NCBI GenBank assembly: GCA_028565635.1
Contig: JAOXYB010005345.1
Span: forward strand, 1-20,229
DNA from: Phoronis ovalis
Lineage: Eukaryota; Phoronida; Phoronidae
Reading direction: 5' to 3'
DNA: 20,229 bases
Of the stretch, positions 1 to 10,800 are shown piece by piece; within the stretch, counting starts at the first letter, position 1; every line of letters starts with the position of its first letter. The notes below the pieces were generated by a model. The model searched no databases and was not told where the DNA came from. It was given only the letters and a program-made list of their open reading frames with translations. The position numbers and the translations under genes were made by a program.

Positions 1-57
1 CCCACCGGGATCCCGGTCCATAACCGGGATATCAAAAAATCTTGGACCGGGATCCCG
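1..57. repeat. GC-rich inverted repeat at the window edge
   Basis: CGGGATCCCGGTCCA at 6-20 is a perfect inverted copy of 43-57, a 15-bp stem around a 22-nt loop. ACCGGGATCCCGGT at 4-17 is also a palindrome in itself, and ACCGGGAT recurs at 4, 23 and 46. It is far richer in G+C than anything else in the window. It is probably the end of a dispersed repeat or transposon that continues outside the window. Confidence 0.6.
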
Positions 58-469
58 CTTTCAATTTTCATTAGGGGAGCTCTTACATAATATACTGGAG
101 TATGATATCCTACATGTTTGCATGTTAGAAATCTGTCTGTTAGTCCTTGGGCGCAGACATCTTGGACTTTTCACAAATAGCCATCTTGGATTCTCCTATG
201 TATGTTTTACATGACAGTGCTGTTTCTTTTAACTAGAACACTGTTTTTCTTCACTATGCTATTTTAGTTAGTTTAAATTGCATTAGTTATATAAAAAATG
301 ATTTGTTAGCAATTTGATTGCATCAGTTATTGAATTTTTATGGAAACTTTAACGAACATTTTAATATAAGCAACAGTAGCCCTCGTAAAATGTGATTCTA
401 AATATGCAATGTAATTAACTAAAACGCAGAAATTTTAAGCATAAACATGATTGTTGTGCATTAAGTCTA
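58..469. other. Non-coding, AT-rich
   Basis: No ORF, RNA gene or repeat could be recognised between the edge repeat and the MITE-like element. Confidence 0.6.
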
Positions 470-947
470 TAAAAGCCCCAGTCTGAATAAATCCATCCGT
501 TAGTGCTCCATACCTTCTTGACTAATGTCTGGGCTTAACCATAGTCAATTTTTGTTTATTATCTCCAAAAGCAGAAGAACTATAATCCCTTTATTTCTAT
601 ATAATAAAGTGTCACTAAAGTCTTCACTCCAATCAAATTACAGCTTACAATAATGGAGTAAAACAGTGGACTAAGCGGGAGGTTAGTAAATAGGTCGATC
701 ACACACATTCTGTCCTCCCAGAGCTTATCTATTATCCGCTAAGCAAAGCGGGCTCCCAGCAATATCTATTCAGAATGACTCATCATGATGGAATAGATGT
801 GGTAGGAGACGATGGATCACACAGAGAGAAAGGCTTATCTCAGTTGGCAAAGTTTAATGATTAAATTGAAGGAATATAACAACAATTGACTATGTTGAGA
901 AGGTTAATGAACACTAACGGGTGGATTTATTCAGACTGTAAAACCCC
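470..947. mobile_element. MITE-like non-autonomous DNA transposon
   Basis: The left arm 479-505 and right arm 912-938 are inverted copies over 27 bp with a single mismatch. Both ends begin CAGTCTGAATAAATCC read inward. Further in, CATAGTCAATT (540-550) is matched inverted at 884-894, so the arms once paired over roughly 70 bp with indels. The flanks TAAAAGCCC (470-478) and TAAAACCCC (939-947) agree at 8 of 9 positions, a plausible 9-bp target-site duplication. The 460-bp interior has no ORF of note. The CAG ends recall hAT elements, whereas a 9-bp duplication and long arms recall Mutator-like elements, so the superfamily is left open. Confidence 0.65.
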
Positions 948-3900
948 ATACAAGTATTTCTTGCTGGAGGTTTCATATTAGTTTCTCTTCAGTACAATAT
1001 GACATTGAAATAAAAGTGTATTAGCATTTAGTTCTCAAGAGTAAAGTACGATTTAAAATAAAAGAGAACATTTAAGTATTTCTAGAAGTTATCATTTCAG
1101 ATATATGGTATATTCGATTATGGACATTTAAAAATGATGTAAATCATTTAAAAGTTTGTAATAACATTACATTTTACATGTAAATATTTTGCTATAACAG
1201 GTACAACTTGTGCAAAACTAGACATGTTATGTAGTAAATGTCAACAATTTCCATACTATTGCACTTTACCACATTATACTGTACCAGAGGGTATTCCCCC
1301 TTCCTGTTTTGATAAGCCCAGCTTATTTCTGATATCTTGCTGTGCTGTCTTTTTTTAGTACTAATCCTTTTGCAGGTAAATAAGCTAAAGACCATTCACC
1401 TTTATATAAGTATCACATATACTCACAAATTTTCATCATTTCCTCCAAAATTTGTTTTGCTGCCATAATCAATAGCTGATTAATGTATTTATCAAATTTA
1501 AGTGGGCTTCTAATTTATAATTAAGTAATACTAATGAGCTGTGGCTAAAATGTCTTTCAGATTTAGTATTTTGATAGTTAAACAAAACAAACATATGCAC
1601 ATGTTCCAGTTGCATATTTTTTTTTTTTATATGAAAACATGTTGCATATGAGCTGAGAATTGATAAAGAATTCTTATTTTGCTTTTCTTGCCCATTATTT
1701 CCTGACAAATTATTTATTAAATTGCAAAAAAGTCAGTTTTCTCTGCAGATTTTTCAAATAAACGTATACCATGATTTGTATATATGGAAATAATTATCAA
1801 CTCTTGTCCAGTGTTCAATCCATAGATATTTTCAACAAATCCCTGAAGATATTTTAATTTTCAAAAGGATAGCATATGGTTTATTATATGTTTTTTCTAC
1901 TTTTATGTAATTTTATTTAAATTTTTTTTTTTTTTTAATATATATAATTATCATTGTTATGACAGATCATCCTTTTTAGTTTTGCTTTTTTGATATTGGA
2001 TCTTGATACTACTTTAGTAGCGCAAATATTTTCTATGACTTTGTTTGATGAAGTCATGCATTGTAAATTATATATTGTCACTGTCAAAAAATAATTTTAT
2101 CTAGATATATATTTCACCATAAGCTTTCAGGAAATATTCTGATTTTCAGCTATAAACTGATCTATCATAACTATTGATTATATATTATATGATTTTCTAT
2201 TTCTCATTATGTTTTAGGTGCCAAAAATTGCATTAAGAGTGTATAGTGGCTATATTTTAAATTTTATTGCTAGTCATTTTGCCAAGCAGTAATTTCAAGG
2301 GTTAGATTCCTTAACAAGCTCCATCAAGTATTGACAGCAATTATATTACACTCGTCACTCCTAATGATCAATGAAACAATAAATTTGTAAAACAACTTCA
2401 TGTATTCTATCTTCAAAGATGAATTGCTTGTGACGTTAGTCCACTCGAAAATTTATATCTTCAAGTCATTTTGTTGCTAATTTCTCTTTCCTGTTTTTCT
2501 CAAAATTTTTGTTGCGTTATTATTAGCTATTGTCAGTTACATCTGTTCACTGAAATATTACAACAGTTTTAATGAGCTTGTACTTATAAAAAACTAAGAG
2601 AAGATCAAGAGGAATGTACTTATAAAATATGTTTATGATACTCTTTTTATCTCCTTCCTTAGCACATTGTTAATACTGCTGTTAACCAGAATACTGAATT
2701 TTAATAGTATTAAAATGTACCAAGACGGCATTTCCACGAATTGTTAATTCTACTTTTTATCCGTTCTAAACACATTGATAAAGGGCAAGGAATTATAAAA
2801 TTGGGACCAGCAAAAGTATACTTTTCGAAGTATTTAAAAATGATTTATCAATATTCGTATAGAATTTTATATGAAATCTATGTCAAGTTTTTAATTCTGT
2901 TAATTAATTTCTACAAGAAAAACTTTATACGTAAAACACAGCAATTCTGGAGACAAATCTGGATGTTTTTATATAAGGAGCTCTCTTGACATTAAAAATC
3001 AACATGCCACTTTCTTATAGTCTACATTTTATGAAAATATAAACTTCATGTACTTTCTGAATTAAAGCAAGGCTGAATATGTTGACATGAAGTGTTTCAC
3101 TCAAACACTTAGACATAATTTATGTTTAAGTAGAGATAGGGAATAAAGTCACTTATACAGTATTGCACTGGATGTTTTAACTAATAAAATATTAATAGAA
3201 TATTTATGATTAAAGATTTATTCTTTATCAGTAAAACTCCAAAGCAAGAAAAAGATGCAACACATTTGTAGAGTGTAAATTAGGTATCTTCCATAAGATG
3301 CCATTTTACGTTTTTTGAAAATATTTTTTTTTTTAAATAATTGGACTATCATGCAGAGAGTAAAATTGCTTTGCTTTTGAAGTCTAGCATTTTAAGTGCT
3401 GAAACATCCAATTAAATGAATTTGGAAATGTAACATGCAACTTTTATCCAGCCACATGCATGTGCTTTTTTAAATAATAAATAACTCTACGAGCAATATA
3501 TTGTACTCGTCCTTGTTCTTGTCAGTTTTTCTAATTTTACTCTAATGATGATTATAACATGCAAAAACTACATCAAATTTATTGATAGCAATGATGCTTC
3601 AGTCTGAATTGATTTAATGAAAGAAACACGTCTTTAAGAAGGCATAGTAGCCTTATTTAATGTAGTTGTACTCACTAATTGTGGAAGTGAACTACTTTGA
3701 AAAATAGACTTATTTTTGGACACTGGTTACGTCAGCAACTGAATTCTTTCTTCAGTCTATCACTGCAAGCTTTTTTTAGTAATACCAAACATTGTGAGGA
3801 GTATAAAGAGCATTTAAGTAGCTTCTGATTGATATAAACTATAATGATATAGAGTATCTGGGAGTTTCCTGGAAATAAAGAGGTTACCGTAGCAACTACA

Positions 3901-4588
3901 CTTTATTGTAATATTTTAATAAGACGGAAATAGAATAAACGTTAAACCACCGCAAAATTGATGGACTCGATAAAAATCAGTAATTAAAGATTGAAGTATC
4001 AGAAGAAACAGTGGTGTGATAAAGCAAGATGTTGAATTTCTGTAGCATAAAACATTGATGACAAAAAGTGACATTTTATTCTCAGATTTTTCACCAAAAG
4101 TTATATGGATAAGTTTGGAACTGGACAATGCTCCTGATAACTCTGGAATGTTTAATTTGGGATGCCAACTGCACAGAAACAACAGTTTTGATTGACTTGT
4201 TACCTAAGATACACCTATAAATTAACATACCTTGCTGGATAATAAAATCAAAATTAATCATATTCTTTATTGCATAGAAATTACGTAATTTGTAGAAAAC
4301 GTTAACCTATGTAGCAGTTTACCCAAACACAGGATTTGCTCAGATCATTCTATGGGAGCTAGAGGAAACTGTATGCCTGAATTTAACTTATGGAAATACA
4401 TTGGATAGAGAAACATTGACAAAAACTCAAAAGCTAGTTATTGTAATTTGTCATTATTTTGGGAAAATTTATGGTTGTGAATTAGTGAAAAAACTAACTG
4501 AACCTAATTGTGCCTTGTGAAGTGGTGGATTGCAGATTTTCTTATGACATTCCTGGTGAATGTTTGAAGTATTTTGTGATAATTCTTC
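948..4588. other. Non-coding region upstream of wake exon 1
   Basis: AT-rich with homopolymer T runs (about 1618-1629, 1922-1936). Short ORFs on both strands (for example 2741-2989 +, 3916-4182 -) have the composition of translated random AT-rich DNA and match no family I know. No splice-bounded coding block in frame with exon 1 was found. The region may hold the promoter and 5' UTR, or be part of an intron if the gene starts further upstream; nothing decides this. Confidence 0.55.
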
Positions 4589-4854
4589 ATGGTTGTCTCC
4601 AAAAATAAAAACACGATGGAGGAGCCAGTAAGAAAAGTAACTCCTCCACGTACAATGTTACTTCGGAGACATACAATGGAATCTAAAATGCCAAAGGATG
4701 GAGTTTCTAAAAAGAGTTTATTTCGAAAGCGCAGTTCAACCAATGTATTTCAGAAACGTCCAAGCTGGCCGAAGTTGTTTTTACGAAGTAAAACTGTGGC
4801 AAATGTTTCTTTAGATGAACAGACAGGGAAATGTAAAACCGATATTAATGAAAA
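4589..4854 (+). CDS. wake: wake exon 1: basic N-terminal region
   Basis: Residues 1-88 plus two bases of codon 89. The stretch is rich in Arg, Lys and Ser (RRHTMES, KKSLFRKRSST, KRPSWPKLFLRSK) and has no recognised fold. An in-frame TAA at 4580-4582 lies just upstream of the ATG at 4589. A second ATG at 4616 has the better start context (A at -3, G at +4) and may be the real start, giving a protein nine residues shorter. The donor is AAAA|GTAAGA, phase 2, and rejoins exactly with 6803. An antisense ORF over the same bases is a shadow. It is unclear whether transcription begins here or a 5' UTR exon is spliced on, and an acceptor inside this block is not excluded. Confidence 0.7.
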
Positions 4855-7800
4855 GTAAGATGCACTTTTTTTTATTCTCATTCATGTAAGCTAGCCGGGT
4901 TTTTTTGTCTACATAGTACTTTGAAGCAGTTTTATTTATACTTTTTAATTTTTATAATTAATATAGAGATACTAGCAGATTAATTAAAACAACAACCATC
5001 AATCGTTTTCTAATCAAAGCAACTTTTTGTGTAAAATTTTTGATATAGCACCACTACCGGGGTATTTACATAAAAATTGTGCAATGTTACTACATCATAC
5101 GTATCATTAGGTTTGAATCAATACTCAGTATGCTTTTGGGATACAAAAGAAAGGTGTAGAAGGTTCTCAAAGAGATAGCAATGCATGTGACTGAATGGAT
5201 GCTTGGGAGGCTAGTTGCCTAATGTATGAAATCATATGCCAACTACAAGTTGTTTATAAGCCATCTTTCACCATACTGATGAATGGTGTTCTCATGGTCA
5301 GCATGTATACTGTCTGTTCAGTTGGACCCTGGATGATTGGTAGTAACAACTTATTGCTATATAGCATTTATTATCTGAATTATTATCATTAGAAGTGATC
5401 TGAACATAACCCAAAATCATCATCATCGGCAGAATCATCATCAAAATTTCATGTTGCTTACCCTGTAGCGCTATGAGTAGTCTTAAGACATTTCTGAAAG
5501 TTTAATAATAACATTTTTGGTGGAAGAATTAAAATTCTAAAGTGACTGTTTAAGCAAAGGGATACAAAAAAATACAATATATTATTCCTTCCATTATTTT
5601 ATAACGAAAAAGTTTTTGCAGGGAAGCTTGTGGTTATTGTTAAAAACTTGTTTTGATGGCCTTCACTGGACTTGCACAACAACTAGCCTTTGTTTTCAAA
5701 GCATCAGCTGCTGATAGATATTATTATTAATGTTGAAGTTCCTGTCTGTGTGGTGTTATGTTAATATTATTGCTTTTGAAGGCAGGTGCACTATGTTTAA
5801 TTGTAAATGTAGAAAGCATCACCTTTCCAAAGTTAATTTGTCACTGTTTGTCCTTTAATGACAATCAGCGAAATATAATCGTGACCAAACCTACTCTTGA
5901 AATATAATTGTCTTTTGAACCTTTCTGTTGACTGTTTTTTAATGATTTGAAAGACAGTTTCCATTGATTAGTTTTAACTTGGTACATACTGTACATGCTT
6001 TTGATACTTGAAAAATATATTTCAGCTGGGTTTTTGGAGTCATGTAATTTCAAACTTTATTTTTACAGTTTTTTGTACTTTGATGCCCTGAAATCTGAGT
6101 TATTTTAAAGATTTAAACAGACTTTTGGTTGATACAAATTTCTAAAAGTAGATAAAACAGTTACTAGTAACTGACTAATTGAACTAAATATTTTGTTTTA
6201 TAAATAGTGAAATAAGCTTTGTATACTTTAACATAGTATAATAAAAATTTCTGCATATTTTGTGCACAAATGATATAATGGTTTATAAATGGAAATCAGG
6301 AAATATAGTAAGCACAAGAAATCTGACCACCAGATGGCAAGGTGGGCTATGATAACTACCCTTACTGACGAAATATAATGAATTATAGGTCGGTGAGCAA
6401 TCAGTGTTGACGCAAACGATGACCATAATTTGCATGTGGCTAAACCATATACTTATATCGTTTAGAATTTTTAAGAAGTTATTTTCAAATAAAAGTAATA
6501 TTAATCATTGTAAATGTCAGAATTAATGTCTGTACCTTTGACACTCCCATTAGATACCCAACTTATGTCAATTTATATGTGTTATTTCAGCACATGTGCT
6601 TATAAATACAGTTTAAAATGTTGTGATTACTTTTCAGTAATAATTTAAGTAAACTAATGAATGTTGAATAAAACAATGGGTTGGTGTCATCATCCATATA
6701 CCAATTTGCAAGGACATATCGTGTTGTGATGTAATATTAAATACCAAGGTTTTTGTTTTGTTTAGTTACACATTTGTCAATGACAATTCTTATTTTTTCC
6801 AGTGTGAATAATGAAGATTTAACTCCCCTGGATGTAGCTGTCATGACAAACCATGTACCAATGGCCAAGATGTTACTATCACATGGGGCGAAAGAAAATC
6901 CTATGCGTGGGTGTTAGCCTATTTTGATCCTTGCCTTAAATTTTACATTAAATAATGTTAAGTTGGAAGACTTAAAGCATTCTGTGTGAATGAATCAAAT
7001 TTTGATGTTTGTCTCAACATGGTCATTGCTCCACCTGGTGGACACAATTGTAACTCTATTAAGATTTGTGTCCTTAGGTTTCTGCATTACAAAATGACAT
7101 ATTGAAGTATAAAGATATCTGAAGTTACTTAATATTTAAATTGAGCACTTTGATTAACATTCTAAAAAAATCATTACATAGTCCTATAAAAAAGGAATGA
7201 CTTCATGAATTGCTTTGATATTTTATCAGTATTATAACCTGTTTTTTTTTTAGTGAGTGATGGTGCAATTTTAGTCTCTAAACTAGATCAACTAGTCTGT
7301 GATGCTGAGAAAAAAGTGGAAAATTTAACCACACTAGTAGTCAATGGAAATTCTAGTCAAATTAAGGTAAGTAGCTTAACAGAAACTATTTCTAAAGCAA
7401 AATGCTAGCCACTAAACCACTGTCTTATTTATATGGTGCATGTACACATATATCAGCTTTCAGACTCCACATTTACTGTTTTATGTTGTAGACTATGTAC
7501 CGAGCATCCAATTAATAATAATTATTCACCCAATTTTCATAAAACCACATGCACATTGTTTATTTCCTGTCATTTGTTGTGATTAAACTACATGCAAATT
7601 ACTTAATAGATGTTAGTAAAAAGAGAACTATATCTGTGCATATAAGCAAGCTTCCCGCTACGGTATCAAAATACGACAGTTACAAGCTGAGTAGTGGCAT
7701 CTGGTGAATGAATTAGCAAAGATCTCCTTAACGTTTGTTGAAAAAATTTGATCTTCACTACATTTCTTTATGTTATTATATTTTGTTTTTAAAATCTCCA

Positions 7801-10800
7801 TTAGTAAAATTCATATAGTTTTGAAAAATAGAGAATGATTTTTTTAAATTATGAAATTTATTGTATTTATTATATGAAAAACATGGCTTAATTGTTTAGG
7901 GAAATATTGATGCCACATTACAAGATAAGATTTTTAAAAAATTCATTTTCAGGATAATGTACCATTAGTAACACGTCTTATTATGTTTTTATTTGTTTTC
8001 CTTCCTATGAAAATATCTAGAATGTTTTATGTCAGATATTGGTTTTTAATGTGCATGAACTAATTTAGAAAAATATTTATTTTGATCATTTTATGTTTAG
8101 ACAAATTCTGTAGGGACTCGGTGATTACCACATTTTGCTAAATATGGATACAGTTATATTGATCTTAGATAAAAAGAAACTATCAGGAATTTTTTTTTTT
8201 TTTGAATCATTTTTCCAATCACTAATTCATTGTAAGCAAATATAGACGTATCAATCATTTTTGCAAAATATTGGGTTAAGCTTGAGTAAGCAGAGTAATT
8301 CTTGGTGCAAAACAGTTGCGATCATATTAGGTTGTGTTTTTTATGAGATTATAAAACAGAAAATGGAATGTACCAAACACTAATTGAAAATGTGTTTTTT
8401 GTACTGTTTTATGAATGGGAGTAAAACACATTACTATAACTCTTTTTGGCAATGTTTTTGTAGTGGGAGTCGGATAATAAAAATTCATAATGTAATTGTC
8501 CCTAAATATCATTTAAAAGTTGCAGAGAAACACAAATATATCAATTTGTTGGCATTCTTTTGGTAAAGTATCATCCAATTTAGTATTTCATAACAACTTT
8601 ATTACAGAAAAGTCTGTTGAACGCACATAATGAATGGCAAACTTTTAATTATGACAGCATTCAAAAACATGTAAATAGTATAATGAGTGCTAAATGGTGA
8701 AAGAACATTTCATTCCTCCATTTCCTCTGTATGAATAATAATTTATTTATGGCACTCTTGTTTACCATTTTGGTTCCAGAAACTGTATCAGGCCTTGATC
8801 TAGGATTGTATTATGGGGATCCCCCATCATTTGAAGTATCTCTATAATTTCTAATTCAAATGAATATCTTTTCCCTTTAATACAGGTGCTTTGTTTTCTG
8901 TGTTTACTTCAAAACATAGCCAAGATCATTTGCTCTGAATAACTCTCGTGGTAGCTGTCAATGCAAGTGGGTTCTCCACATGAGTTTCTTGCTTTCTATC
9001 GTTGCTTTCAATACAAAATTGTCTAAAATTATTGAATATCCTGCTAAAAAATTCTGCCAATTTGCCAAAATGGTTTCCTATTTGAGTTTATTTCCTATTT
9101 AATTGTATCAATCTTGGCTGAGATTTTAAAATATTCATTTACCTGTAATTTGTGTATTGGAACAAAATCATAAAGCTTAAGCAGATTTCTTATATATATT
9201 GCTATTTTCATTTTTATTATTAGTATCCCATAATAGCAGTACAATCTAATCTTTTGATACCACTGTTATTTAAATCAGAACTCCTTATTAGTCTACTGTT
9301 TGTCATCTATTGTGTGTATTCAATAGGCTTTTGAGTATTTTGGTTGTTATATGTAGAACTACTTTATAACAGTCATATACATTTCTATTCTGCCTTTTGA
9401 ACCAAATGCCGGAGAGGTTTTTTAATGTTATAACTGTACTACTAGCTGGCATTTGGAAAGATTGCTCTATATGGAGTTTTGGTTTAAATCTGAATCTTTC
9501 ATTTTTAAAGACACAGAAATTAACGAAATTTTAGTTTGTTTAATCTTTTAATTGTGTGAATGTATGACATAGCAGCCATTTGTGGAGTTAATCCTTTAAA
9601 CAAATACTCTCTTTTGAGCTCAAGTTTAAATTGGTTACCTTATAATGTAATCAGAATTTTTGAGCCTTTGAGTATATAAAGCCTGTGTGATGACATAGAC
9701 TTTTAAATTTAACTTTATTTATTGAATTTGAACATGGATGCCAGACATCAGCGACATAGCTGTCCGTCATTTAGTAATACAGGGGTAGGTGTGGTTGTAA
9801 TATATGTTTATGCGTCACTTTTTTAATCTCTTGAATAATATGTTAACTCCTGTATTTGATATTTTTGTTGGATATGTAAGGTATGGTCTTGGTTAACTAT
9901 GTCTAGTCTAGTGCAATCTGTTGGTTGATGTGATACGTAACAGAGAAAATCAGAATTGAAATAGGAATATTATTAAAAATTCTCTTGTATCTCGTCTGTG
10001 TTGTGTAGCGTCAATTTAAAACTGGGACACTTTTGTCCCAGGAGTTAATAGGTTTTCTATAAATAAAAAGGTAATACTGGTTTTATGCCAATGCATTATC
10101 TGCCTACGGATTTACGGTTAATTGATGTCAATTATTTTTCTCATGCATATTTTGTAATTGGAATTAAGTTTCAGTCCAGTCTTTTTTACTCTGTTTTGGT
10201 AGCTGTTTAAAATACATATGGATGCTAAGCATTTAGCAATATATTGTGCTTTTCAGGATAGAATGTCTATTATTTGGGAGGTAGGTAATTTCTACAAACG
10301 TACTTGGGAAATTCAGTGTTAGAAAATTATCTAGAAAATTACAAAGAATTTAATTGTATGTTTTACATGTGCTGATAACATAAATATCATCATCATTTAA
10401 GTAACAGCATCACATTTTTTTATTTGTAGGAGAATGAAAGAAATTTAAGTCATTGGGAGTTTAGGCATAGATTACTGAAGAGAATGAAAGCAGGGTACGA
10501 CTATGCAAGTGAGTATACTATTTAGTTATTTATGAAATTCGTATTTTGCTTTAGAATCTACCATTGCATTTGTAAGTATGGTATCATAAGGAACAAATTA
10601 TTCAATTTTTCCTGCTTGAACCATTAGAATTGGACTATTTTAATAGCTGAAGTGATTGAAATAATAGTTATATATTGCAACCCAATACAGGTTTGGATCA
10701 CCAGACCCCAACATGACTGTAATCAGCAATAAGTTTATCTTCAATTTTTTTCATTTCATTTTCAAATTTCTCACTACATTTCATGATCAAATTGATTGAT

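Larger units (their letters stand above)
7367..10429 (+). other. wake: wake intron 3, with candidate alternative exons
   Basis: A phase 0 intron of 3063 nt, the longest in the gene. It contains the candidate alternative first exon (9734-9784) with a TATA-like site, the candidate microexon (10257-10280), a short hairpin (10022-10041) and TTAA-ended inverted repeats (9843-10048). Position and phase make it a natural site for an internal promoter. The stretch 7367-9580 shows nothing convincing. Confidence 0.75.

Noticed and set aside
3916-4182. 88-codon minus-strand ORF upstream of wake.
   Set aside because: No recognisable protein, no codon pattern like the wake exons, and no supporting splice sites.
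4504-4743. Minus-strand ORF antisense to exon 1.
   Set aside because: It is the shadow of the Arg/Ser-rich coding exon on the opposite strand; no independent evidence of a gene.
5195-5392. 65-codon ORF within intron 1.
   Set aside because: No domain, no family resemblance, and no splice sites placing it in the wake frame; hydrophobic/tyrosine-rich composition is typical of chance AT-rich translation.
8762-8890. Minus-strand reading of about 42 codons ending in ...DQGLIQFLEPKW, with other frames open just upstream, suggesting a decayed transposon ORF.
   Set aside because: No motif of a known transposase or reverse transcriptase can be recognised, frames are broken by stops, and AT-rich introns yield such stretches by chance. 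A translated search (blastx of 8700-9100) against repeat proteins would decide.
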